This document shows, in pieces, positions 22,219 to 32,372 of a stretch of 64,000 nt of DNA. How positions within the stretch are numbered: position 1 is the first letter of the stretch; every line of letters starts with the position of its first letter. The DNA lies in contig CM067539.1 of NCBI GenBank assembly GCA_034509755.1, positions 27,180,501 through 27,244,500 of the forward strand, read 5' to 3'. The position numbers and the translations under genes are program-made. The DNA is from Anisodus tanguticus (lineage: Eukaryota > Streptophyta > Magnoliopsida > Solanales > Solanaceae). Below the pieces are notes generated by a model that was given only the letters and a program-made list of their open reading frames with translations, was not told where the DNA came from and ran no database searches.

Positions 22219-22383
22219 TATTAGCGAATATTCTCAGAATATTCGTCGTATATTTTGTAATTATGATAAATGTATATTTAAGGTAACTTAGGATTCTAAT
22301 TGTATTAGGAATCAACCTTTGTAAGGTAAGTTAGGATTCGTACCATATTAGGAATCAACCTTGTACATCTATATATATTGTGA
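22219..22383 (+). repeat. Partial 3' LTR, right arm of 165-bp perfect inverted repeat
   Basis: Follows the purine tract directly. It begins tattagcgaatattctcaga, lacking the usual TG start, and holds a 21-base odd palindrome at its edge (cgaatattct-c-agaatattcg). It contains two tandem units of about 43 bp (22281-22323 and 22324-22366) that share aaggtaa-ttaggattc and attaggaatcaacctt. Confidence 0.85.
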
Positions 22384-22419
22384 AATATACGACGAATATT
22401 CTGAGAATATTCGCTAATA
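22384..22419 (-). repeat. 36-bp reversed copy of the LTR start
   Basis: Exact reverse complement of 22219-22254. The same 36 bases also end the left arm at 21197-21232. It joins directly to truncated gag sequence of the next element. Confidence 0.88.
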
Positions 22420-22441
22420 CCTCTTATTCTTGAAATAGAAA

Positions 22442-23408
22442 ACGTCTAATATGCGACGTGGGCTGAACTGTTCAAAATTCATGCACGTTCGCATCAAGTC
22501 GTCCATCACATACTCCCCGCGGCTTCTGAGGATACAGAGGTGCCTAAACGCGAGGATGATCCTAAGTTGTGGACGACTCTTGATGCCACCGTCCTTAAGT
22601 GGATTTACTCAACTATCTCTACCGACCTGTTGCAGATGATTATTGAGCCGGACGCTACGGCGATGGCTGCTTGGGATAGGCTGCGTGACATATTCCAAGA
22701 TAATCAAAATTCTAGAGTTGTTACCCTTGAGTAGGAATTTTCCCACGTCTATATAGAAGATTTCCCAAACGTTTCAGCGTATTGCAAAAGGTTGAAAGAA
22801 TTGGCGGGCAAACTCTGCAACGTTGGTGCGCCTGTTAGCGACGATCATCTTGTTCTCCAGATGGTTGCTGGCCTCTCTGAGGCCTACAGTGGCGTTGGTA
22901 CTCTTATTCGTCAAAGTAATCCTCTCCCCAAGTTCTATCAAGCCCGCTCTATGCTTACTTTAGAAGAAGCCGGCTTGGCCAAAAAGACGGCTACTAGTGC
23001 TAGTCTCGTGGTCATGATGACGTCCTCCACTAATTCTCAAAATTTTGGTGACAATTCGTCCCCAAACTGGTCTCAAGGGGCCGACAAAAATAATCGGAAA
23101 AATAATGGCAAAAATCGCGGGGGCAAACGCTGTGGTTCCGGCAGTGGTAACGGTGGCCGAAACAGTGGCAGTGGGCCCCATCCCGGAAATAGTGGGCCAC
23201 CGACCCCTGTTCTTCTTCCTTTCCAGCGGCTGGCTAGTGGGCTTCCCAACAGTCTCTTCGGCCCAATAACACTTGGGCCAGTGGTTCCCGAAGCAACATT
23301 GGGTCGGGGAAGCATGCATGTGTGCTTGGGCCCCGGCCTCCGCAGGCCCATCACGCAGTGGGCCCCACCCCGACCGGCATTGAAGCAGTTATGCACACAC
23401 TTGGTTTA
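22442..23408 (+). pseudogene. Copia gag remnant, N-terminus missing
   Basis: Reads YATWAELFKIHARSHQVVHHI, then LWTTLDATVLKWIYSTIS and AAWDRLRDIFQDNQNSRVVTLE, a TAG, then FPNVSAYCKRLKELAGKLCNVGAPVSDDHLVLQMVAGLSEAY and SNPLPKFYQARSMLTLEEAGLAKK. The UBN2-type gag pattern is clear. The C-terminal part is Gly/Asn/Pro rich (GGRNSGSGPHPG) and shows no CCHC zinc knuckle. The taa at 22448-22450 (asn codon expected) and the tag near 22732 are nonsense changes. Confidence 0.88.
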
Positions 23409-23409
23409 A

Positions 23410-24965
23410 CTCCCTCGGATCCGAATTGGTATATGAACACCGGGAGACACTACCCACATAACATCCAATCAAGGTACTCTCTCGTCTTATTCCAATTTGA
23501 GCAACAGTCGTTGCATAATTATTGGTAATGGTAATTAAATTCCGATTCGTGATTATGGTCATAAAACTGTCTCCCCCCAATCCACCTCTTATCTTGAAAA
23601 ATACCCTTCATGCCCCTAAATTGATTAAAAATTTGGTATCTGTCCGTAAATTCACAACTGATAATTATGTTTTTGTTGAATTTGATCCGTTTGGGTTTTC
23701 TGTGAAGGATTTCAAGATGGGGATTCCTCTCATGAGGTGTGATAGTAGGGGATATCTTTATCCTATCACACCAACGTCCGGTCTCTCGAGTCAAGTCTTG
23801 CCGTCAACTTTTGCAGCCCTTACTCCTTCCTTGTGGCATATTCGTCTAGGTCATCCGGGGTCATCTAATTTGTTTTCCTTAGATAAAAATAAATTTATTT
23901 CTTGTAAGGGTACGCGTAGTACTCCGAGTTGTCAATCTTGTTCTTTAGGAAAAAATGTTAGATTGCCGTTTGTAGACTCGAATTCTCATACTTTAATGCC
24001 ATTTGATATTATTCATAGTGATTTATGGACATCTCCTGTTCTCAGCTCTTTGGGTCATCGTTATTATGTTCTATTTCTGGATGATATTCTAATTTTTATG
24101 GACTTTTTTGATAGCGAAAAAATCTCACGTTTTTTCCACATTCTTTAAATTTAGAGCATTCATTAGAACCCAATTCGAACGGAAAATAAAAAATATTCAA
24201 TGTGATAATGGAAAAGAATATGATAATGGGATGTTTCGGGAGTTTTGTGCTAATAATGGGATCAATTTTCATTTTTCTTGTCCTCATACGTCTTCACAAA
24301 ATGGGAAAGCCGAACACAAAATTCGTACCATTAATAACATTGTCCGAACTTTATTGATTCATGCTTCCTCCCCCCTTCTTTTTGGCATCATGCTCTACAT
24401 ATGGCTACATATCTCCTAACATACTTCCTATCAAAGGCTTGACGTATTTCTCCCCTCTTCATATCTTATATAATAAGAATTCTTCATATTCCCATCTTAG
24501 GGTCTTTGGTGCTTGTGTTATCAACTCTTTCCGTCCACCACAATTAACAAACTTCAGGCTCGGTCTACCCCTTATGTGTTTTTGGGTTATCCGTCTAATC
24601 ATCGTGGTTACAAATGTTTTGATTTATCATCTAATAAAATCATCATTAGTCGCCATGTTATTTTTTATGAATCCCAATTTCCGTTTGCTAAAGTAAGTAG
24701 TCTCGTGCCTAGTTCATATAATTTTTTAGATGACGGTGTCTCCCCATATATTATCCACCATTTAACGGACATGTCACGCACCCAAAATCCACCAGCTGGC
24801 CCACTGCCCGTTTGGTCTACAGTACCATCACCGACCACTGTTCCCAGTCTAGTGATTGGGCCAGTTTCGAAATCGCTTGCCCACCCCATACCGAAACCGG
24901 TCCAGCTTTCGGGTCCCGCGATTCCGTGTTGGGCCGGCGGCAGCCCACCGCCCGCTGGCTAGTCC
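23410..24965 (+). pseudogene. Copia protease, pre-integrase and integrase remnant
   Basis: A protease-proximal segment (LKNTLHAPKLIKNLVSVRKFTTDN) precedes the pre-integrase block LWHIRLGHPGSSNLFSL ... CQSCSLGKNVRLPF (frame 23522-24148). The integrase core starts IHSDLWTSPVLSSLGHRYYVLFLDD and continues in other frames with IQCDNGKEYDNGMFREFCANNGINFHFSCPHTSSQNGKAEHKIRTINNI (frame 24108-24419), which keeps the DN and E positions. The C-terminal GY..K block is in frame 24513-24962 (YVFLGYPSNHRGYKCFDLSSNKIIISRHVIF). At least three frameshifts are present. Confidence 0.88.
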
Positions 24966-25079
24966 GTCACGTGTCCCGATATTTCCCAAAATCCGCCCAA
25001 TTCTCCCCTGAGTCAAAGATCAGTCACTCGTAGTCAACAGAGTATTTTTAAACCGAAAAGACATTTTAATTTGAATTTT

Positions 25080-26315
25080 AATGTTATTAAATCACCCCTA
25101 TCCCGTAATCCTGTGTCTGCTTTAAATGACCCGAATTGGAAAAATTGCTATGTCTGACGAATATAATGCTCTTATTGATAATAAGATGTGGGAGTTGGTG
25201 CCCCGTCCATCTGGTGTTAATATTATTCGATCTATGTAAATTTTTGCTCATAAGGACAATTCTGACGGTTCTTTTGCAAGGCATAAGGCTCGTCTTGTAG
25301 GTGATGGTAAGACTCCGCAGGTTGGTGTGAATTGTGGTGAGACATTTAGTTCGGTGGTCAAACCGGCTACCATTCGCACTGTGCTCAGCTTAGCTCTTTC
25401 GAAAGCATGGCCTATTCATCAATTAGATGTGAAGAATGCTTTCTTACATGATGATCTTAATGAGGCCGTCTATATGCATCAACCTTTGGGGTTTAGGGAT
25501 CCCAAATATCCTCATCATGTCTGTTTATTAAGAAGTCCTTGTATGGACTTAATCAGTCCCCACATGCTTGGTATACGAGGTTTGCAGACAATATTTTGAC
25601 TATTGAATTTTCTCACAACAGATCTAATAATTCATTGTTCATATATCATCGTGGTTCTTCCCTGGCTTATATACTATTATATGTGGATGGTATTATCTTG
25701 ACTGCCTCTTCTGATGTATTACGCCAGTCTATCATGACAATGCTCAGTTATGAGTTTGCTATGAAAGACTTGGGACCCTTGAGTTACTGTTTGGGGATTG
25801 CTGTTTCCCGTCATGCAGGTGGGTTATTCTTATCTCAATACAAGTATGCAACTGAGACTATTGAGCGTGCTGGTATGTCATTGTGCAAATCTACTTCCAC
25901 TCCTGTCGATACTAAGTCGAAGTTGGGTGCTGCGGCTGACTTACCTAATGAATATCCGACCCGCTATCGCAGTCTTGCAGGGGCTCTTCAATATCTTACT
26001 TTCACGAGACCAAATATTACGTATGTCGTACAGCAGGTGTGCTTGTTTATGCATGATCCCAGGGTTGAACACATGAATGCACTCAAACGCATTATTCGAT
26101 ACATCCAGGGGACACTTGACTATGACTTACATTTATATCCGTCCATGACATCTACACTTGTCTCGTATACGGATGCTGATTGGGGTGGTTGTCCAGATAC
26201 CAGACGTTCCACGTCCGGCTATTGTATGTTTCTTGGTAATAACTTGGTCTCATGGTCTGCGAAGCGTCAGTCTACATTGTCACGCTCTAGTGCAGAGGCC
26301 GAGTATAGAGGGTGA
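25080..26315 (+). pseudogene. Copia reverse transcriptase remnant with YVDG catalytic box
   Basis: 25100-25320 gives the RT N-terminus in broken frames (EYNALIDNKMWELVPRPSGVNIIRSM, then RHKARLVGDG). The frame 25327-25599 has ETFSSVVKPATIRTVLSLALSKAWPIHQLDVKNAFLHDDLNEAVYMHQP. The frame 25539-26315 has LLYVDGIILTASSDVLRQSIMTMLSYEFAMKDLGPLSYCLGIAV, so the second catalytic Asp of YVDD is Gly. It continues through RNase H (TSGYCMFLGNNLVSWSAKRQSTLSRSSAEAEYRG). A frameshift near 25540 separates the two main frames. Confidence 0.9.
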
Positions 26316-26640
26316 CCAGTGTGGTCTCTGAATCATGTTGGTTACGTAATCTTCTTTTAGAGCTTCATTGTCCTATTCAGAAAGCTACATTGGTTTATTG
26401 TGATAATGTGAGTGCCATCTACCTTTTTGGCAATCCTGTTCAACACCAGCGCACTAAGCACATCGAGATGGATATTCATTTTGTTCGCGAAAAGGTAGCT
26501 CGTGGACAAGTACGCGTCTGCCATGTCCCTTCCAGATATCAAATTGCAGACATCTTTACAAAGGGTCTTCCCTCGGTCCTTTTTGAAGATTTTAGGGACA
26601 GTCTCATCGTACTAAGACCGCCCGCTACGACTGCGGGATG
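26312..26640 (+). pseudogene. Copia RNase H C-terminal part
   Basis: Continues the RNase H in a shifted frame: ESCWLRNLLLELHCPIQKATLVYCDNVSAIYLFGNPVQHQRTKHIEMDIHFVREKVARGQV, ending HVPSRYQIADIFTKGLPSVLFEDF. CDN and the terminal DIFTKGLP box are intact. A small indel at about 26312 separates it from the preceding frame. Confidence 0.88.
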
Positions 26641-26880
26641 TGTTAAATATACAATAAATATACCGTGATATACATTTGTTCGATAGCCGATCTTGTACCA
26701 ATAGGTTTAGTGTACCGATTTATTGTATATTTGTACCATAATTAGAATTGTATACTTACCTTAATTATAGGATTCTTGTACAAGTAGAATAGGGTTTTAG
26801 GAGGAGAATATGAATAGGGTTTTGGGAATAGAATAGGAATAAATTTTTCCTATTATAGAAATTGTAAATTGTATATATAC
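26640..26880 (+). repeat. Copia 3' LTR, left part (interrupted)
   Basis: Begins tgttaaatatacaataaata and contains a 15-bp inverted repeat (about 26645-26659 with 26718-26732). It breaks at the 8-bp duplication atatatac (26873-26880) made by the hAT insertion; sequence that should follow is at 30388 onward. Confidence 0.75.
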
Positions 26881-26897
26881 TAAGGGTGGCCAGTGGG

Positions 26898-27056
26898 CCG
26901 GGCTCGGGTCTGGCGGGGCCGGGGCGGGACGAGCCAAGGGGTCGGGGTCGGGTCTAGCGGGGTCTGGCGGGACCTACTCCAGTCCCGTCCCGATCCCGAT
27001 CCCGTCGGTATCGGGTCGGGGCGGGGTCGGGGTCGGGGCGGGGTCCGGCGGGTTTT
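26898..27056 (+). repeat. Left subterminal G-rich repeat array of the hAT element
   Basis: Repeats of gggtc, ggggcggg and ggtctggcgggg form a tract with many runs of 3-5 G on the plus strand. Part is self-complementary (cccgtcccgatcccgatccc near 26984-27003). Likely transposase binding sites; G-quadruplex formation is possible. Confidence 0.75.
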
Positions 27057-27273
27057 CCTTTTTTTTTTTTAAATAACATATGTATAAAAAAAACTCAAAA
27101 AACAAAACAAGATAGTGTAATAAAAATATCCCAAGGCTGTTTTTGTACCTCTTATATTATTTAATAGACATGATTTTTTTGTAATACAAATACAATTGTC
27201 TAAAATCTAAATTGCAACTTTGTGATGTTGTCCAAAAGTTGCAAATTACATAATAAAATTGCAATTAAAAAAA

Positions 27274-29708
27274 TTACATTCTCAAAAAAACCTGTTCTAA
27301 TTGCTTGATGATTTCCTGTGGTTCTTCGGTTGGAATTGGTATTTGTTGGTCAAATTGATCCACGTCGCTTCCACTACCTTCGGTTAAGATTTCGTTGTAG
27401 TTTTCATCTTCTTCTTCGTTGATCTCCGGTTGACCACACCTTCTCCGCTCTGCTCGTATCCAATCTCTGAATAATACTGCAATTTCCAAGCTGTCTCCGG
27501 CTAATGAGTGTCTGTGGTCTCCTATTTGATATCTGTCGGCAGAAAAAGCGCTTTCAGACGCAGTTGATGACGCTTGAATGTTCAAAACATCTCGGGCCAT
27601 CAATGAAAGTGTCGGAAAGGTCTTCTCATTCCCCCTCCACTATTTAAGCAAGTCTTCATGTCCATCTTCGTTGATAACTTCTTGATACGGTACAGAACCC
27701 TGCAAAATAAAAATATTCAACTCGCTAATTTGATTAGTAGAGGTACGACCGCACATTCTATTTCTGAGGCTTTCAATACTAGCCGCAGAAACAACATGTC
27801 TTTTGTGAGGTTGTGTTGAAGATGAAGAAGATGGTATGGAAGCCGGTAAGTTACTAACATTTTCTTGTTGATAAAATCTATATATTTTTTTGCATTGGTG
27901 TTCTACGCTAGACAACACTTCTTCTTTAGTTTGTTCAATAGGTGGTGGGTGATTTAGATTTTTGGAACTTGGAGGTGGTAGTACTTCTATACAATCGTAA
28001 ATAGTTTCAATTAGTGATTTAGTACCGTCTATTTTAATAGTAGGATTTAATACAGAACCAATAATATAAGTAGAGGGAATAGGAATAAAATATTTTTTTA
28101 TTTTGACAAACATTTTTTTAATAGCTGCCTTATAAGTTGGTTTTTTCATATATTCACTAAGTAATAAAAATATTAGAGTTATATAAAACAACATAGTTGA
28201 AATAGTAGGATAATATATACCGGAAAATTCTTTTGTTGCTTGAAAAAATTTCTCTAAAAATACAATAAGTTCAAAATTTTTTACCCAATCACTATCTAAA
28301 ATCATATCAGCTGGATTTTTATTATGAGAGTTAAAAAATAAAGTTATAGGTTTTCTATAGTCATAAGCAACAAGTAGTTGCTCGTATAAAGAATTCCACC
28401 TAGTGGATACTTCTTGTGGAATTTTTCTATAAGGTAGTCCACAATCGTGACAAGTTTTTTTATATTCTTTTCTACGTTGTACTTTATTACTTTTAAAAAT
28501 AAAGTTTATAGCAAATTGTATTTTACTAAGAATATCTTCAAAAAGTGATAGACCATCCTTTACAATTAAGTTATAAATATGACACGCGCATTTTATATGA
28601 AAATGATCTGGAAAAGATGGAGTTAAACTATTTTTTAAAATTGTAATTGCGTAATTGTTAGAAGAAGCGTTATCTAATGTAATAGTCATAATTTTATCGG
28701 TTATTCCGTAATAATGGCACACTTGATAAATATTATCTGCAATAAAAGTACCAGTGTGCCTATCATCTATATATCTATACGCTAAAATATATTTTTGCAT
28801 AGACCATTTATAATCTATCCAATGACAAGTTACAGTTAAATAACAATGGCCGTTAGTACTACGACCTATATCAGACATGATACATACTTTGCCATTAAAA
28901 TGATATAATGAAAAACGTAAATATTGTTGATATTCATGCGCGAATTTAAATACATCTCTCTTAACGATTGATCTAGGAAAACCGTTAAAAGCAGGATTAT
29001 ATATATCTCTAATATAATGAATAAAACCGGGAGATGAAGGAAATGAAAAGGGCAAACCCTCCACAACAACTAATTTTGAAATTGCTTCCCTATCTCTATG
29101 TTTATTGTATTTAGAGCCTACAATTCCCCCTGTCATAGGGTTAATTTGACCCTGTACTTGGTCCGGGACAGTATCAGTATGTGAACCTTGTCCCGATGGA
29201 GCGGGCGTTTGCGCACCCAATTTTGAAGCCTGGTATTGGGCATACCTAGGCTGGATGAGCACTTACTACGTGTCTAATTAAACCCCCGTCCCACCGTGAC
29301 CTTTTCTGTTTTAAATTTTAAAACATTTTTACAAATTTTACATATAGCTACTTGATTCTCTACGTCCCTATCAAAAAATGTCCATGCATCTGATTTTAAT
29401 GGTTGTTTTGCTGGACCTCGTCTCATACTAGGGGGAATAGGAGGTATTTTAGTTGAAGGTGCACTAGTGGGTGTGTTGTCATCAACAATAGTGGGTGTAT
29501 CGTCTAGATCATCGTCTAAATTAAAGTCTTCTTGAGTTCCAGAAAACAACTTATCGTCTAAATCTAATGGTATTGTAGGAAAATGTTGAGTATCAACAAA
29601 ATCATCCTGTGTAGGAATAAGATGACTAGAAGAAGTACCCTTGCCCTGGTTGCCCCTACTAGAAGAAGTCTTACCCTTACCCTTAAACATACCTCTAATT
29701 CCTTCCAT
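27274..29708 (-). pseudogene. hAT transposase (BED finger, core, dimerisation domain), lightly damaged
   Basis: Three frames in order on the minus strand. 29274-29708: acidic N-terminus, then a BED zinc finger starting WTFFDRDVENQVAICKICKN. 27640-29262: the core, with SDIGRSTNGHCYLTVTCHWID, LDNASSN, a CACHIYNLIVKDGL motif and STRWNSLY. 27274-27603: the hAT dimerisation domain (DVLNIQASSTASESAFSADRYQIGDHRHSL). The core and C-terminal frames are in the same frame, separated only by one TAG at about 27642 where a Trp codon is likely. The BED finger is split by small frameshifts around 29240-29290; its His pair reads LIRHVVSAHP in another frame. Total length near 800 codons fits the family. It would excise and reinsert the element. 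Confidence 0.9.
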
Positions 29709-30170
29709 TTTAATTATATGCTAACAAATAATTAAAGTAAATGAAATTAAGTGCGCTAAATAAAATAAACAGACAATAATAATTTAATGAAGGAGCGAAT
29801 GTACCAAACGCCAACGTAACGTCGACGTGTAATCGAGAGGTTGAAAATTGAAACTTTGCTCGATGGAAGATCCTCAAGCTAGTTGCCAACTTCACTCCCA
29901 ATTCCCAAATGAATAAATAAAATTGAATATTTAGCAAACAATGTAGACTTGTAGAGAGAGATATTGAGAGATTAGAGAGATTGTAGGAAGATTTGTGAGA
30001 AAGATGAAGAGAAAATGAGTTATTTATAGTTGGAAAATTGGATTAAAGTGTAAATATAATAACTTTTGGGTTAAAAATAAATATTAAGGGGTGGGGGGAG
30101 GCCTAAAATGGCCGTTGGCCAAAATCTAAAATGGTCGTTGGTGCAACGGTCATATTTGCAAAGGGGGACA

Positions 30171-30365
30171 AAGGGCGGGGTTGGGGTCGGGCTCGGGCTC
30201 GGGACGGGGTCGGGTCGGGCGGGCCTGGGGCGGGCTCGGGTCTGGCGGGACGAGACATTGTCCCGTCCCGAGTTCGAGGCCCGCCACCATTTTTTTTTTT
30301 TTAGCGGGGTCGGGGCGGGACCGGGGCGGGCTCGGGACGGGGTCGGGTCGGGGTCGGGCCGGCCC
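30171..30365 (+). repeat. Right subterminal G-rich repeat array of the hAT element
   Basis: Repeats of cgggctcggg, ggggtcgggtcggg and ggggcggg, again G-rich on the plus strand, as at the left end. A T-tract (about 30290-30301) divides it, mirroring the T-tract beside the left array (about 27058-27070). Confidence 0.75.
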
Positions 30366-30387
30366 ACTGGCCACCCTTAATATATAC

Positions 30388-31563
30388 CCTTTCATTAATG
30401 AAAATAATCAAGAGATTATTTCTTTCGGATAGAGCAAAGTAAATCCGGTATATATATTAAAAAAGAATTAGAATGCTGCTAAACCCATTGGAATTGAAGG
30501 ACAATGGGAAGCTCTAATGACTTTCTTAAACGGCTGAATAATTCATTTGTTGGGACATATTCAAAGGCCTTATTTAAAGATGAGGTTCTTAAAAGCTAGG
30601 CATCTGAACAGGTTTCATATTTATGACCATGTAAATGGCCATCACATTTCTCTTACGTTTTCTTTTTTGTTGTTTTTATTAATATGCTTTTAATTCTTTG
30701 TAGAATGTACATTTAGTTTTTTGGACCCAAATATTTTAACTTCTCTACACGTTTAATAGAATGTGTAAGTCCATCTTTGTACAAAAATGTTGCTATTGTA
30801 ATTTTTGCTTGAAGAATAAAAAAACCGTTTAACGTTTGGAGGGTATTATCGTAATCTAACTTTCAATAAGAGATTTTTCAATTTTAGAATATATAGATAT
30901 GATATGATATAAATAGATATATATTAACCAGTAGTACTTTTTTGGTGTTAGAGTAATACATTAGGTATACAGTAGTTTAACCAGGAAGTAGATTAGGCAT
31001 GTTGGTGGATGAAACAAGCCACTGAATATGGAAAAATATTTCTGGCGTTATTGCGTCAAATGTGCCTCTGCCATGAATTTCCGAGAAGCTTGTATCGATT
31101 GAGTCACCAATGTTAAAGTTGGTTGGGTTGTGTCAAGTGGGCTATGCGTTTTTTTTTTTTTTGGTAACTAGGATATGCGCTTTTGACCAGACCTTTTTAT
31201 AGTTAATTCTCTGAACAACACCGTAACGTCATAAAAATCAGATGAATAAAAGGTCCCCTATACTAAGAACTTGTGAAATGCCTCAACAAACATGTTACTT
31301 CAAGAATATTAGAGGCGGTGTTTATGGGCTGTTTTTCTTTACTACCGTGATTTCTTCCGCTATCCGGAATAGAAACTTGGGATTCAGGTAGGATTCAAGT
31401 GGAGCAAAGAAGAAATAGGTCTATTATGGTTCTGTGGCATCTCCTACGGAAGTATGTTGACACCAGGAGGAGTATTTGTGTAGCGCGAAGAGCTAAGCCA
31501 CTAATGTTGTGGCGAAGGTTAGACATGATAAAGTCAGCGAAGCAAAGGTTTAGTATGTGTTAT
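30388..31563. other. Remaining LTR piece and intergenic DNA
   Basis: 30388 to about 30450 probably completes the interrupted copia LTR (cctttcattaatgaaaataa). Beyond that no gene is seen. A dispersed repeat copy lies at 30816-30895, and attaaccagtagtactttttt at about 30924 also occurs at about 2820, beside another copy of the same repeat. Confidence 0.5.
30816..30895 (+). repeat. Dispersed repeat, copy D
   Basis: Shares gggtattatcgtaatctaac and tttcaataag with copy C (19983-20073), in the same order and spacing. Confidence 0.5.
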
Positions 31564-32372
31564 TGTTGGATATAATTGCAGTACGAGAAGAAAATAAATA
31601 TTACAAGTGTTCGAAAGGATGAACAAACAACCAATATTCAGAACTGCCGCAAGCTTGTTGAGTCTTGAATCTTGATAACCTGAAATCAGGAAACACTAAA
31701 TCTGGATTGTTACAACTGTGGCTAAGTCGAGAGATGACTCTCTGTCTTTAAGACAAGATTGCCCCGTATATATGTTTTTACATTAGCGGGCAATAGTCTC
31801 CCAAGATAAAACAACAACTAATCAACACTACAAAGCAAATAGGTTGATTATGATGAAGAAAACAAATACGAAACGACTTGCTGATTTAGAGGAAAAAGGA
31901 AGGAAGAATTTCTGTTGCTCACTTTTGGACTGATTTTCTCTTGTTTTTTGTCCTCTCCTCTTTTTTACCTCAAATCTGTTTCAGAAGTTTATAGTGTTTT
32001 TGAGGAGGAGAGGTCCTTTAAGAGAGGTGTATTCATGGCCAGAAACGTTTTGTAGTAAGTGCAAAACATTTCAGAAGTTCCATAATGCCATAAACTGTTG
32101 CGGCGGCAGCGCGCGTGTGGGGCTAGCCTCGAACCCAAGCACACCTAGGTTCTCCCTCTTTCAAACGCATGGGTTACCCCTTGGGGTCCCAAACCCTTAT
32201 CCATTTTTATGCTTATAAAGAGAACAATTCTTCCTTGGCCCTACGGTCATCTACTCACTTATTAGATTATGCATGTGTGAAGAGACAAAGCCTCCAACAT
32301 GCGGAACCTTAGTGTTTAAGTCATTAAATATGGGTAGACGCAACCTACCCACCAAAGGCAAATTTCCAACAA
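31564..32372 (-). repeat. 3' LTR of the decayed copia element
   Basis: Starts tgttgga at 31564 and ends tccaaca at 32372 on the plus strand, an inverted terminal match typical of LTRs. A partial second copy lies at 33774-34099. Confidence 0.7.

Larger units (their letters stand above)
21068..22419. mobile_element. Palindromic composite of copia fragments
   Basis: From left to right: an LTR segment in reverse orientation (21068-21232); a 34-bp piece of RT in reverse (21233-21266); a 16-bp loop; the same RT piece forward (21283-21316), continuing into RT and RNase H to a purine tract (gagggggag, 22210-22218); the same LTR segment forward (22219-22383); and the first 36 bp of that LTR again in reverse (22384-22419). 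The two 165-bp LTR segments are identical by eye. The arrangement looks like a fold-back or self-integration product. An assembly artefact is possible. Confidence 0.8.
22420..26880 (+). mobile_element. 5'-truncated Ty1/copia retrotransposon, 3' LTR split by hAT
   Basis: The left edge lies within gag (ILEIEN-YATWAELF region), fused to the palindromic composite. The order gag, pre-integrase, integrase, RT, RNase H is copia. The 3' LTR begins at about 26639-26641 (tgtgttaaatatac after gactgcggga) and is interrupted at 26880 by a hAT transposon. The LTR resumes at 30380 (or 30388 without the duplicated 8 bp), with an uncertain right end near 30.45 kb. No 5' LTR is present. Confidence 0.88.
26881..30379 (-). 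mobile_element. Complete hAT DNA transposon (3.5 kb)
   Basis: Perfect terminal inverted repeats of 21 bp begin TAAGGGTGGCCAGTGGGCC at each end. The flanking 8-bp target-site duplication atatatac is exact (26873-26880 and 30380-30387). The transposase lies on the minus strand. Subterminal regions of about 170-200 bp at both ends are strikingly G-rich on the plus strand. hAT elements make 8-bp duplications, so family, termini and coding content agree. The transposase gene has a few inactivating changes, so the copy is probably non-autonomous today. Confidence 0.96.

Noticed and set aside
22960..23396. Minus-strand frames of 107-119 codons opposite copia gag
   Set aside because: They arise from the G/C-rich tail of gag read in reverse; no family match.
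30071..30432. Several Pro/Arg- or Gly-rich frames at the hAT right end
   Set aside because: They are translations of the GC-rich subterminal repeat in different frames.
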